Shown here in pieces: positions 22,437 to 34,977 of a stretch of 64,000 nt of DNA; the first letter of the stretch is position 1; every line of letters begins with the position of its first letter. This DNA comes from Flaccisagitta enflata (lineage: Eukaryota; Chaetognatha; Sagittoidea; Aphragmophora): positions 84,134,001 to 84,198,000 of the forward strand of contig OZ231127.1 of NCBI GenBank assembly GCA_965153355.1, in the 5' to 3' direction. Made by a program: the position numbers and the translations under genes. Under the pieces are notes generated by a model. It saw only the letters and a list, made by a program, of their open reading frames with translations, was not told where the DNA came from and did no database searches.

Positions 22437-22624
22437 AAAAATGTAAAACAGTAAAATGTAACTGACCGACCAACCGCTGGACGGATAAAGCGGAATGTAG
22501 AGTCGCGGGGGGCGTGACAAAAGAGGCGAAAGAAAGGAACGGGAAAGTGTTACGGAAGAAAGTAGATAGATACGATGCTCATTGCCTCTAAGGCTCAAAC
22601 ACCTGTGCACAAGTCATTGCTCCT

Positions 22625-22952
22625 TAAACAAGGCCAGATAGGCCAACGATGCGTCCTCTTCTTTATTTATATGGTCTTTCTTTAAATGGTCTTTTTTTAA
22701 ATGGTCTTTCTTTATATGGTCTTTCTTTATATGGTCTTTCTTGATGTGGTCTTTCTTTATATGGTTCTACTTTAATCTCACTAAAAATGTCTTCTTTAAT
22801 ATAATCTGATTTTACGCTATGTTGTTCTGCTTTATTGATCCAGTTGTGATTCATGTGTAATATGGCATAGATATAGTGGATTATGATAAATGTGTAACCG
22901 ACCAACCAACCAACGGACGGACATGCCCTCTTATAGAGATGCGAGGACGCAT
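22625..22952 (-). mobile_element. CHE, GATGCG type
   Basis: AAACAAGGCCAGATAGGCCA, guide GATGCGTCCTC, an interior of ATGGTCTTTCTTTAT repeats, ACCAACCAACCAACGGACGG, then hairpin GATGCGAGGACGCAT. Guide pairing includes the loop. Confidence 0.8.
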
Positions 22953-22965
22953 TCAAAAAAAACAA

Positions 22966-23430
22966 TGATAATGATGATGTTGAATGATGACAACGATGAC
23001 GATTGTAGCGATGACGCTGATGATGGTGACGATGAATATGACGATGATGATGATGATGATGACGATGACGATGATGATGAACATGACGATGATGATGATG
23101 AATATGGCGATGATGATGACGACAGAAAAAAAAAACTATGTTAATGATCATGTTGATAAATGATGACGATTGTAACGATGATGCTGATGACAACCACGAC
23201 GGCTACGCTGATGACGCTGATGACAATGATGATGATGATGATTATGATGATGACGGGAAAGAAACTATGATAATGATGATGTCGATGGAAATGATGATGA
23301 TTATGATGACGACGCTGATGATGATGATGGTAACAATGATGATGATGCTGATGATGATGATGATGATGATGGTAACTATGATGCTGATGTTTATGATGAT
23401 GGCAATAATGTTGTTTATGATGACGACGAT
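22966..23430. repeat. (GAT)n microsatellite region
   Basis: Imperfect GAT/GAC trinucleotides in two blocks. Acidic and Met-rich open frames here are artefacts. Confidence 0.9.
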
Positions 23431-23431
23431 A

Positions 23432-23688
23432 ATGTTGATGCGTCTTGTCTTGGTTTAAGTGGTCTTTCTTTATACGGTCTTGGTTCATATGGTCTAATTT
23501 CATATGGTCTCACTGTATAGGGTCTTACTTTATATGGTGTTACTTTATACGGTCTCACTTTATAAGGTCTACTTTACACAGTCTCACTTTAAAAGGTCTA
23601 CTTTATACGTTGTAACATGACGACAATGACGACAATGACGATGACGATGATGACGCTGATGACGACGACGATGACGACGACGATGATA

Positions 23689-23722
<34 letters not shown>

Positions 23723-23971
23723 TGTTTACGATGACTATGATGGGGACGACGATGATGATGACGACGACAGTGACGACGACGACGACGACGACGACAACGA
23801 CGACGACGACGACGATGATGATGATGTCAATGATGATTACGATGATGATGATACACTTCTACATCGAAATTATGACGAGTTTCGCGATATTGACGAATGC
23901 GTAACCGACCAACCAACCGACCGACCAACGGACGGACATGGCCTATTATAGAGATGCGAGGACGCATCTAA
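23432..23971 (-). mobile_element. CHE, GATGCG type with amplified interior
   Basis: GATGCGTCTTG guide at the left, TATGGTCTCACTTTAT repeats, a (GAC)n block at 23617-23855, GACC boxes, then hairpin AGATGCGAGGACGCATCT. The 5' ACAAGGCC end is missing. It is tandem to the CHE at 22625. Confidence 0.65.
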
Positions 23972-24066
23972 AAAGGGCCAAGAGGCTTAGTATGGAATCG
24001 TGACATCGGAAACTTAAAATATACATACGCTGCAGGTCATTTGAGGCAGATTGGGTCCCTATGGTC

Positions 24067-25099
<1,033 letters not shown>

Positions 25100-26010
25100 A
25101 ATTTATGTTTGTTTGAGCATGCAAATACAAGAAAACATGTTTATGAGCATAGCTGCTCATCTGTGAGGGTGTTTTGGAGGATTCTAGCTCATTTAGCTCA
25201 GTTTCTTTTTTCTATTTCAAATGTGATAAATAAATAGATATTTTGATACATGTTTAAGAAAGTAGATACAAAAAAGCATATCAGTGAGCATAACTGCTTA
25301 TCTGTGAGGGTGTTTTTGAGCATTTTAGCTCAGTCTTTTTAGTCGCGTGCACGCGACTCTACACCTTGCTGTGTCGGTCGATAGGTCGGTAGGTCGGTAA
25401 GTCGGTAGGTCGGTAGGTCACGTTTTTAAAATTATGACTTTTTATGGTTTTTTAAGGTATTTTAAGGTACTCCAGGGTATTTCAAGGTACTTTAGGGTAC
25501 TTCAGGGTACTTTAGGGTATTTTAGTTATTCTAGGTACTTAAGGTATTTAAGGGTACCTTCAGATATCTTTGGGTACTTTTTGGTATTTTTGAGTATTCT
25601 TGAGTATTTATAGGTATATTTAGGTGTTTTTGGGTATCATTGGGTATTTTTAGGTATTTTGGGTATTTTGGGTATTTTGGGTATTTTGTCAACTTTTTAT
25701 TGGACACTCGTTATTGGTTCAGAATGTTATTTTTTTTTGGACAGATGTTATGTAGTATGAAGTTGTAGTATGTATTTATATAGTATGAAGTTATGTAGTA
25801 TGAAGTTGTGTAATATGAAGTTGTGTAATTGTGTTGTAACTTAGTACGCGACTGTTGGCATGTTGAGCTTGTTTTTCTTCTGATTTTTAATGCGATAAAT
25901 AAATGTTTTGATGGGAGCATGTAAATACAAGAAAGCATGTCAGTGAGCATAGCTGGTTGTCTGGTTGAGTGATTTTGAGCATTTTAACTCATCTAGCTCA
26001 TTCGGCTCAG
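25100..26010 (+). repeat. three-copy tandem repeat interrupted by a CHE
   Basis: The unit contains GCATGCAAATACAAGAAA, CAGTGAGCATAGCTGCT, CTGTGAGGGTGTTTTGAG and ATGTGATAAATAAAT. Copies start near 25118, 25255 and 25916. The second is split by the CHE at 25341-25871. Confidence 0.75.
25341..25871 (+). mobile_element. CHE, GTCGCG type, inserted in a T run
   Basis: Hairpin AGTCGCGTGCACGCGACT, a GGTCGGTAGG repeat, a TTTAGGGTACTT minisatellite (25440-25690), partner ACGCGACTGTTGGCATG, end GAGCTTG. The flanking repeat gives the empty site, a T run. Confidence 0.8.
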
Positions 26011-26438
26011 TCCTATTTTTTTCTGATTTTCAGTGCAATCAATACATACAATTGCTCCTAATTTGATCTAATAGACAAAAAATAAAAGCTTGGGGAAAAG
26101 CGACCAATGCTTACAACTTTTTTCCTCACGGCGAAGGCCGTCATTACTGGTACTGTGATTTAGGATAGATATATACCGAAGGATAGTTACATTTCATAGG
26201 TGCCATATGCTAGGTCGTAGGATATGCCCTCCATAAGGGGAATATCAGCTTATTCTAGGAGTGTCCCTTTGAGGCTGATGCCCTTTACCTGCCCCTAATG
26301 CCAATATTGCTATCATGCTTTCATTCTCGAACTCTGTCTATGTATGTATATTTGTATAATATGTCTGTCTGTGTGTCTCTGTATGTCTGTCTGTTTGTCT
26401 GTTTGTCTGTCTGTCTCTGTCTGTCTGTCTCTTTCTAT
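26011..26438. other. unassigned sequence
   Basis: No features recognised apart from CT/GTCT-rich sequence from 26330 leading into the microsatellite. Confidence 0.4.
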
Positions 26439-26603
<165 letters not shown>

Positions 26604-26817
26604 GTAAAGCCGGCGTCCTCTCTCGACGGGGGAGGCAACATTTTTCAATCTTGTATCCGCAAAGTGACAATCAAATTTACAAAGTTTGTAGGGGAACTAA
26701 TATTATCAAGGTTGAATCCTCATTTGAAAAAAAAACGGTCTTAATTTGACGAGAATGGTAGCCCCTTATGGAGCAACTTGATAAATTAGGGCATAACTAG
26801 TTCTTCAATTATCAAGA

Positions 26818-26849
26818 TCTCTCTCTCGCTCTCTCTCTCGCGCTCTCTC

Positions 26850-26921
<72 letters not shown>
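26818..26921. repeat. (CT)n microsatellite with CG interruptions
   Basis: CT run with CGCT variants in its first half. Confidence 0.95.
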
Positions 26922-26922
<1 letters not shown>

Positions 26923-26959
26923 CACTCGCTATTGCTGTCCAACTTGCTTTTCACTTTTT

Positions 26960-27528
26960 GGGCAGCGGCCCCGAAGGGTACGAAGTCCTGCAGAACACGG
27001 GTTTTGTTTGTCCGTATGTCCACCTATCCGTCCATCCGTTAGTCCCCCCAGGCTCTCTCAGGCCTAAAATCTGCCCTTCTAGGCCTGAAATCTTTCCTCT
27101 CTGGCCTGGAGTCTGTCCTCTCAGACCTTGAATCTGCCCTCTCAGACCTGAAATCTACCCTCTCAGGTCTAAACTTTGTCCTCTCAGGGTTTGAATCTGC
27201 CCTCTCAGGCCTCAAATCTACTCTCTCAAGCCTGAAACCTATCCTCTCAGATTCAAGGCCTGAGGGGGCAGATTTCAGGCCTGAGAGGGCCAAGAGGTTA
27301 GAGGGGACTAAGAGATGGATGGATGGATGGATGGATGGACGGATGGATGGATGAACGGATGGACGGATGGACGGATGGATGGACAGACCAACAAAAGTCC
27401 CCCTGTTTTCTACAGGACTTCAACCCCTTTGATGCAGCTGCCCTGCTTCCTCTCATTCTGATTTACAACAATACAAAGCAGGGCAACTGGTATCGCTGAC
27501 CACACATTGCCCTTGGGCGAACTGTTAC
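26960..27528. mobile_element. GCAGCGG element 2, abutting PKA exon 1
   Basis: Left end GGGCAGCGGCCCCGAAGGG..GAAGTCCTGCAGAACACGG, right end CCCTGTTTTCTACAGGACTT..GCAGCTGCCCTGC, inverted. The interior is a 21-bp minisatellite (CCTCTCAGGCCTGAAATCTG) and (GGAT)n at 27312-27386. The outer segment CAGGGCAAC..CCCTTGGGCG ends at the splice donor of PKA exon 1. Confidence 0.8.
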
Positions 27529-28488
27529 CTGTCGCATCTTGATGATTTTGCTTTTCTCAATGACTTTAACGGCGCAGAGCCTTTCCCTGCGCTGATGTTT
27601 CGCGAGCAGCACTCTGCCAAAACTGCCCGTCCCGATCGTTTTATAAACGTGAAAGTCGTCGAGGCTGCCACTCTCCCCCGGCTCGGACAACTCCCAACGC
27701 CGCAGAAACTCCTCTTTCGAACTTTTGAGGACTTCTCGCCATCTCGGCTCTGACGTGGCGTCCATTTCCGGTTGATGAAAACGCTCGTGGTAACTGTCGC
27801 GCGAGATGTTGGAAGCGGCCTTGGATGAGTGATGACGATACTCGTTGACGCTCATGGTGCTGCTGCTGTTGTTGGTGACGACGACGACGCTGTTGTTGTT
27901 GTTGTTGTTGTTATTGTTGTTGTGGTAGTTGTTGTTGTTGTTGTTGTCGTTCACAATTCCACTGTTCGTCATTTTCTGGGTCAAGTCAAAGTTGTTATTT
28001 AGGTTAACGACATTATCATCGTTATTGTCATTGATGCCATCTTGGCCAACATTAACATTGTTATTTTCATTCGGAACCTCATCAATGTCCATCAATGAAG
28101 TTTGGGGGTGACACAAGCGTGAATTTGGCGGGGGTTCGGCGTGGGTGATCGTCGCGGGGATGAGGGTAGGTAGAGAATCTTTTCTGTTTAGATTTAGGAG
28201 GTCATTGTCAGGGTCTGTCGTGCCGCTCCAAATGCGACCGAAAAACTTCTTCTTCCACGACTGATTGCTGTTGTTCTGCTGTTGCTTTTGTTGTTGTTGT
28301 TGTTGCTGCGGTTTACTATTGGAACTGTTGTTTTCTGGGGATGCGACGGGGGTTGAAGATGTTGGTGGGGATCGTTTGGAGAAGGCTTCATATTTCGAGC
28401 TGGATGTTGAGAGACGTGAAGAGAACGTGGATTCACTTCCGGGCATGGAAATGAGCGCCGGCGTGTACGAATAGTCGTTGGCCGGCAC
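27529..28488 (-). CDS. PKA catalytic subunit, exon 1 as seen (N-terminal extension, G-loop, Lys)
   Basis: 320 codons ending AAG ATG CGA CAG|GTAACA. The last 40 residues are the kinase N-lobe: glycine loop GTGSFGRV (286-293) and the ATP-anchoring Lys in CAVKVIEKS (308). Before this lies an extension of about 270 residues, rich in Ser, Asn and Gln (runs of N and Q from GTT/TGC triplets), far longer than the short N-terminus of animal PKA-C and probably disordered. The start is unresolved: an acceptor-like CTGTACACAG precedes GTG at 28488, and the first in-frame ATG is at 28446. Either the gene starts at 28446 or another exon lies upstream. It joins exon 2 in phase 0. Confidence 0.88.
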
Positions 28489-28597
28489 CTGTGTACAGAT
28501 GGTGGGTGTCAGTGCAGAGACTGCCCTTAAAGCATCTTTCTTTTGTCTTGTTTATATGTCTAAAGAAGGTAGGGAAGGAAGACGATAATGAAAAAAA

Positions 28598-28797
28598 ACA
28601 AGGCCGGATACATATACACGGCTACCGAAGTCGCGTGCGGGTGGGCAGGGGCCATATTTGAGGTCACTAGACCATTTGGGCAGGAGCAGTGGGGTCAAAA
28701 AAATAAAATCATAAAAAAAATTAAATGTGACCAACCGACTGACTGACCTACCAACCGACGGACAAAGGGGGTTGCAGAGTCGCCTGCACGCGACTAA
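28598..28797 (-). mobile_element. CHE, GTCGCG type with broken stem
   Basis: ACAAGGCCGGATACATATAC, guide AGTCGCGTGC, GGGTGGGCAGGGGC, GGGCAGGAGC, ACCAACCGACTGACTGAC, GACAAAG, and AGTCGCCTGCACGCGACT. The 5' stem arm carries a mismatch, but the guide still pairs 10/10 with GCACGCGACT. Confidence 0.85.
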
Positions 28798-28800
28798 AAA

Positions 28801-29451
28801 TTGAAATGTTACATTTTGTAAACGTTTCATCAGGAAAAAAGAATTAAGTCAGTATCCAACTTCGCTGACTTTTTGACTCATTCAAAAGGAGTATGTTAAT
28901 TATTCTCTTCTAAGGAATAAAAGTTGAGTTGTTTTGTAATAAAATCCGAATGATACAGTGATAAAGTGCCCGATAAAATTCTGATCTATCTTGATCTTTC
29001 ATTGTAATGGGATCCCAATTCTTGAATGCCCGCACGATCAAAGTTTTTCAATCTTTGTCAGGAGCTATTTCAAACTGCCAAGAAAATGTTTTTACAATTT
29101 CTCATGATTGAACATGGCCAAAACCTCGCGTTGGTGTGTCTCGAGATTATGGAGAATACTGAACATATTATTGTTTATTCATCATAACTTACATTGAAGA
29201 TGTTTTTATCGGGAAAAAGTTGGAGTCAGACTTCAATTTTTCTTTAAATATTCCAGACTGATAAATAGGTAGACGGACAGACAGACAAAGAGACAGACAG
29301 ACATACAGCCAAACAAAAAATGGATAAGGGACCTTAGGGGTATCAGACTTGGTCCGATGAAAACATACAAACAGACTGACAAACCGTCATTGTACTAAAG
29401 CAGTCCCAGACTCAAGGCTCAACTAAGCTAATCCTTACACCCACTATTTTT
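28801..29451. other. unassigned sequence
   Basis: No exon. A GACAGACA patch lies at 29270-29310. Confidence 0.4.
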
Positions 29452-29594
29452 AGTTGCGGACACGCAACTCTATAAGAGGCTTTGTCTGTCCGTCGGTCCG
29501 TTGGTCCGTTGGTCCGTCCGTCACGCTCGAGTTGAAAAGTGGGAAAACGCCCCTGCCCACCCGTCCGCAACTGGTGGCCGTGTATCCGGCCTTG
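29452..29594 (+). mobile_element. CHE, GTTGCG type, compact
   Basis: Hairpin AGTTGCGGACACGCAACT, CTCTATAAGAGGCTTTGTC, GTCCGTCGGTCCGTTGG repeats, CCCCTGCCCACCC, partner GTCCGCAACT (10/10), GCCGTGTATCCGGCCTTG. The shortest complete copy (143 bp), it defines the minimal element. Confidence 0.88.
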
Positions 29595-30013
29595 TTCTCT
29601 TATGTTCTAACCTTTTGAAAATATCGGCGACACTGACTCAAGCTGCTTTACTGGTCCGCGCGGTAGCATGCGAAGGGAGGGAGGGGGTGCGAGAAATGGA
29701 CACATAACCCCATCTCTGACGTCGTACACACAGCTCAGACAATTACTCATTATTCATTAAAGCTCACCATCAATTGCCATTGCGGGCAATACTCATCACA
29801 TTTTTTTTACTTTATCTCCTCTTCTTTGGCAATTGTCGATGGTTTTTATGGGGACGTTTTTCTTCAAATGAGGTAATTTTTTCATGGCAAAACGGCCTAA
29901 AGAATTCCCATGGATGTGCATGAAATGAGTAAGGAAAGCAAATAGTATTAGTCTAGAAAGTGCCGTAAGTGCCGTAAAGAAAACTCATTATCTTTTTTCT
30001 TTATTTTCTTTTT
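29595..30013. other. unassigned sequence
   Basis: No feature recognised. Confidence 0.4.
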
Positions 30014-30441
30014 AGATGCGTCCTCGCATCTCTATAAGAGGGTGTGTCTCTTGGTCTTTCTGTCACGCGAAAACTTCTAAATGCGATTTCTAAAGTTTCC
30101 TCTTCATGTCTCTTCATGTCTCTTCATGTCTTTTCATGTCTCTTATATGTCTTATGTCTATTTTGCCTCTTTTGTGTCTCCTATATGTCTCTTCATGAGG
30201 ACACGTTGTAGGGGGGGAAGGGGGGGTGAGAAGGCGCGGAGGGGGAGGCATGGGGGCTAGGAGGTTTGGTAGGGGGTAGGAGGTTTGGGAGGGGGGGTAG
30301 ATCGTAGAGTAAGGAGGGGGGTGAGGGATGAATCAGTTTCTATTTTTCTCTTTATCTCAGTGTTTTTATATCTTTATATCATTATATCTTAATATCTTTA
30401 TATCTTAATGATTTGTATCTATTGGACATCTCTTGGCCTTG
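30014..30441 (+). mobile_element. CHE, GATGCG type, decayed partner
   Basis: Hairpin AGATGCGTCCTCGCATCT and CTCTATAAGAGGGTGTGTC at the left, GGACATCTCTTGGCCTTG at the right (partner reduced to GGAC..ATC). The interior has TCTCTTCATG repeats and a G-rich block (30205-30320). Confidence 0.7.
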
Positions 30442-30623
30442 TTTATTTATTCTTTTTTGTGAAGATATGGAAAAGTTCGATGGGACGCAGCGTCGGAAAG
30501 ATGTAAAAAACAGATAAAAGGCAAGGAGTAGAAAGGCTTAATTATTGATTTTTAAATGGAAACTAGGTTGTCATCTCCGTAACGGCTGGTAGTGTCGATA
30601 AAACACTTAGAAAATATTGTCAC

Positions 30624-30665
30624 CGTTGTTGTTGTTGTTGTTGTTGTTGTTGTTGCTGTTGTTGC

Positions 30666-30729
<64 letters not shown>

Positions 30730-30731
30730 GC
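30624..30731. repeat. (GTT)n tract upstream of PKA exon 3
   Basis: About 107 bp of GTT with two GCT variants. It is an inverted partner of (AAC)n at 18735-18881 and lies 217 bp before PKA exon 3. Confidence 0.97.
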
Positions 30732-30947
30732 GTAGGTGATGGTGGGTGTTGGTGGTGGTAGCGGTCTAGCGGAAGTGATGGTGAGGTGTGGGTGTGGGTG
30801 TAGGTGATGGTGATGGTGTTGTCGATGACAATTCACAGTTTCACACCATGAGTTTTTCCTTCCGGCGTGCACGTGCACGCGACTAAATAAGCTGCCATGT
30901 TGGTCGGTTCTCTCTCTCTTTCCCTCCCCCCCCACTTTACAATACAG

Positions 30948-31598
30948 TACCTCCACCACATGGACATCGCCTTTCGAGACTTGAAGCCCGAAAACATCTT
31001 GTTCAGCAACGACGGTTACATCAAAATCACCGACTTCGGTTTCGCCAAACGCTTCACCGGTCGCACATACACTCTTTGCGGCACGCCCGAGTATCTCGCG
31101 CCGGAAGTGCTTCTCTCTCGCGGCTACAACAAGTCCGTCGACTGGTGGGCGTTGGGCATCCTCGTCTACGAAATGGCCGCCGGATTTCCGCCGTTTTTCG
31201 CCGATCAGCCGCTGAAGATCTACGAGAAGATTATCGGCGGCCGAGTCCGATATCCTTTTCATTTCTCCCCCGAACTCCGCTGTCTTTTGCGCAAAGGACT
31301 GCTGCAGGGAGATCTGACGAAACGCCTGGGGAATCTCAAGGAAGGCGTCGAGGACATTCGCAATCACGAGTGGTTCGCCGACATCGACTGGATGACCGTC
31401 TACTTGAAGCAGATGGAGCTGCCGATTCGCCCGTCGTCGGCAGGAGGCATGCAACAGCAGCAGCATTATCTGGAGGGGGTCGAAGAAGGCCCGTCCGCTT
31501 TTCCGACGACCGAATTGGCGGAAAACGCCTTCGAAACGGAAGAACCAATCGCTTCCGCCAAATTTGAACTCTTCCCCGAAGAGTTTAAAGCGTTTTGA
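30948..31598 (+). CDS. PKA catalytic subunit, exon 3 (C-lobe and C-tail, stop codon)
   Basis: 216 codons plus TGA. Acceptor: pyrimidine-rich CTTTACAATACAG|TACCTC, phase 0. In composite numbering: catalytic loop FRDLKPEN (Asp402, Lys404, Asn407), DFG at 420-422, activation-loop Thr433 in [18 protein letters not shown] at 442-444, then [20 protein letters not shown] and the [13 protein letters not shown] segment. The C-tail ends FKAF with the final Phe as the last residue, the hydrophobic motif of PKA catalytic subunits. All catalytic residues are present. The N-lobe exons are on the minus strand at 27.5-28.5 and 18.9-19.1 kb, so the exon as assembled cannot be spliced to them in cis. Confidence 0.93.
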   Translation, partial: YLHHMDIAFRDLKPENILFSNDGYIKITDFGFAKRFTGRTYTLCGTPEYLAPEVLLSRGYNKSVDWWALGILVYEMAAGFPPFFADQPLKIYEKIIGGRVRYPFHFSPELRCLLRKGLLQGDLTKRLGNLKEGVEDIRNHEWFADIDWMTVYLKQMELPIRPSSAGGMQQQQHYLEGVEEGPSAFPTTELAENAFETEEPIASAKFELFPEEFKAF

Positions 31599-31711
31599 TT
31601 GGGGGGAATTGGGTGCAGTTTGGGGAGGAGGAGGGAGAGGGTGTGGGTGTGGGTGTGGGTGAAGGTGCAACCTGCAGTTACACCCTCGCAATAACGTATT
31701 TGAAGGGTATG

Positions 31712-31717
31712 AATAAA
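31712..31717 (+). terminator. possible polyadenylation signal AATAAA
   Basis: AATAAA 114 bases past the PKA stop codon. Position and sequence are plausible but unverified. Confidence 0.45.
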
Positions 31718-31960
31718 TTTCCATTATTGCCAGCATAGAAATTAAAACAAAACAGCTTGAATTGTATAACCATTACAGGCGGATTTTCAGTATTCTCAGA
31801 TCCGTAAAATGAAATAGAACAATCGTTGGTTCTCACAGTCAGAGTTGTTTTGAGCCGACCCCACATTCAAACCTCGCTTTAACGAATTACAAACTTTAGA
31901 ACGACCGTTTCTATCGGTTGTTTCAATAACTGTTTTTCAGTAACCACTGAACTTTTTCTG

Positions 31961-32068
<108 letters not shown>

Positions 32069-32264
32069 GTAAAGTTCCGGCTGGGGTTGTAATCCAAGAA
32101 TCATGTTCACAGTGAGTGGACTGAGGAGTAAAGATTGAGAATGATTTAATCGTAATTACTGTGCGTCAATAAGAAATTTGTTGTAAGAAATCATACATCT
32201 GACAAGCAAAAAAGAGTCGCCAGAAAAGTTCGCAATTTTTTCAGTGTATGTTTTTTCACTTTTT

Positions 32265-32310
32265 AGTAGCGGACACGCAACTCTATAAGAGGCTTTGTCC
32301 GTCAATTGTA
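32265..32310 (+). mobile_element. CHE left end, truncated
   Basis: AGTAGCGGACACGCAACTCT, ATAAGAGGCTTTGTCCGTC, then sequence leading into the foldback at about 32340. Confidence 0.6.
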
Positions 32311-32339
32311 GTCCAGGATTTAGGAAGAAGGACTTGGCA

Positions 32340-34345
32340 AATTTGGAAAATTTGTGTAGGGGTCAGTTTTTCATGCCAAACAAGATTAGACGGGGTGCTT
32401 GTCTAATTTTTTGAGTGCACCTCGTCTAAAAACATGTTTTTTTTGCCAAAAAGACACTTCAAAGTTGAGCTGACGCCAAAATAATTGACCGATGACCATG
32501 AAATTTTAGGTGAAGAAAAATATGCCTTTTTTTTTACTTGCATGAAAAATTTCAGCGTTCTCAGCCCAGTAGAAGCGGAGCTATGGCTATTTAAAGTTTA
32601 GGCCTATTTTCAAAAAAAGGGCTGTATTTCTATTTTATGGTAAGATTTGGTTTTTTGAGCTAAATGTCTAGAATTGGTTATAGATATTCATTATACCTTA
32701 ATTTACTCAATAAGCAAAAGAAATTAGAAAAAATTTTATGTTTCTTTTTAAGGCCTGATTTTCAAAGAGGACTAGTTCTAGGAAAATTTTAAAATTATTG
32801 GCGCCCAGTTATCGAATCTATTGTCATCAAGTGTACCAACTTATTCCCAATCTTTCAGAAGGGTACGCCAACCCAAAAAGGCAAAATTCAATTCAAAGTT
32901 TCAAGATAAATCTAAGAATTTTGCATTTTTAGACCCCTCTAGACATTTGAAAAAAATCAATGTTTGATTAAGAGGCTGAAATTTGGCAAATATATTCCCC
33001 TCTCATATAGGGACTTGCATGCAAAATTTTAGGCAAATTGGATGAAATCTTTGGCCATAGCATTACATTATCAAATGTCCCAAAGAATCCAAAAATGCAG
33101 AATTTTTTTTATACTAGGAAATGTTTTTTTGTCTTTTTGGGTTGAAGAACCCCATTGAAAGTTTGGGAATAAGTTGGTACACTTTATGACAATTGATTTC
33201 CCAAGTGAGCGTGAATAATTTCAATTTTTTCCTTGCACTTGCCCTATTGGAAAATCAGGCCTTAATCTTAAAATCCATTTTTTTGTTTTTTTGACCAAAA
33301 AATGAAAAAAACATGGGATTTTCTCATTTTTTTTTTTGTTTCTACCATCTTGGCCAAAATAAAAGTCCAACCTATATGTCTAATTTGTGATAAGACAACT
33401 TAAAAAAACCTATTGAAATCAGTGGCCATTGGAAAGAGCTTGAAAAAATCTTCAAAATGGCGCCAAGCAGAGCTCAGTAGCTCAATTCGTTTAGATTTTA
33501 GAGCTGAAAGAGTGAAAACGTTCACCTCAACAAAAAGCAGAAAACACGCAAAAAATGAGGGGAAAAAATTGAACTGTTTATATTCACTTTTTCTCGGCTT
33601 GTCATGATATAATCATATAAAAATCAGTGACCATTAGAAAGAGTTTCAAAAAATCTGCCTAATGCCGCCAAACAGATTTTTTTAGTTTAAGCCGTTTAGA
33701 TTTTATGTCAAAATGAATGTACCTTGATCTGAAAGCGCTAAAGACAAAAACTGACAAAAAAATCTGAGGACTTGTTGAACAAAATTGTTCAAAAATCCAT
33801 CATCTATGTCTACCTAAATGATTACAAAGGATATTTAGTACCAAAAAGGCTAAAACTTATTATTTTTACAGAAAAATTAAATTCCATACAAGAAATAACA
33901 ATAATAAACAACTATACTGTTTTACTTGGACTTTTATTTTGGCCAAGATGGTAGAATAAATTAGAGTAAAATGAATGTCTGAAACTAATTTCAGACTTTC
34001 AGCTCAAAAAAACGAAATTTTACCTCAAAATTAAAACATAGCCCTTTTTATGAAAATAGGCCTAGACTTTAAAAAGCCATAGCTCCGCTTCTATTGTGCC
34101 AATTTTGCTAAAATTTTGCATGCTAATAGATAAAAGACATATTTTTCTTCACCTAAAATTTTAAAGTCATCGGTCAATTAATTTGGCATTAGCGCAACTT
34201 TAAAGTTTTTTTTTAACATGTTTTTGACGGAGTACACTAAAAAATCAGATGTGTAGTCCCATCTAATCTTGTTTAGCACAAAAAACTGACCCCTACGCAA
34301 ATTTTCATGCTTTGCTCCATTTTATTTTCCTTTAAGAGCTTCTAG
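32340..34345. mobile_element. foldback element, 2.0 kb
   Basis: Inverted arms with TTTGTGTAGGGGTCAG / CTGACCCCTACGCAAA, TTGACCGATGACCATGAAAT / GTCATCGGTCAATTAATT and AGCGGAGCTATGGC / GCCATAGCTCCGCTT. The centre (33400-33780) has two related blocks with CAGTGGCCATTGGAAAGAG and CAGTGACCATTAGAAAGAG. No transposase gene. Confidence 0.8.
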
Positions 34346-34977
34346 AATTTCAATCCAAATTGTCTGAGAAGACTTACTCTGGCCTACCAGGTGCTAACAA
34401 CCCTAATTGAGTACCAATGAATGAGTTACCGACACTGACAATTGCAATCATCAAGTCTTTTCAACAATGACCAAATTGGCAAAATTGACAATTAAGATAT
34501 GTACTGTTTTTTGAAACTGTGGACTTTCAAAATCTGAACAAACTGCAGTTTTGGGTAAAGCAGATGTATACTAAAGAATGGTTGGAGTCAAATGTTAATA
34601 AGGGATATTTCTGAGTAGGCAAAACAATACAAAAACAAAAACTAAACAAGCATATTTAGCAAAAATGAGTTTTTAGATCCGACCAACCCTTCACAATCAT
34701 CGTCATATATTATGTGCAAAATTTCGCGGCTTTATGCAGTCAGGAACCTGTAGAAAAATAAACCTTTAATTATTACTGTTCCCCAGCTCAATCTTCCAAT
34801 TTTAAATGGGCTCCATGTGTTTTCATTGATTCAGTTTCTAAAAAGCTTTGTTTCTCGCCAGTGACTTGGTCATGCGTTGCTAAGAAAACACACCACTACA
34901 AATTTTGGTGATGCACGCCTTTAAACAGTGATGCTATATCTGTTTCTGATATGTCATGCTACACCTATAGTCGTCCA
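34346..34977. other. unassigned spacer between foldbacks
   Basis: No coding or repeat feature recognised. Confidence 0.4.

Noticed and set aside
30552-31736. 394-residue minus-strand frame overlapping PKA exon 3
   Set aside because: Antisense shadow of the GC-rich kinase exon; the plus strand encodes all catalytic motifs.
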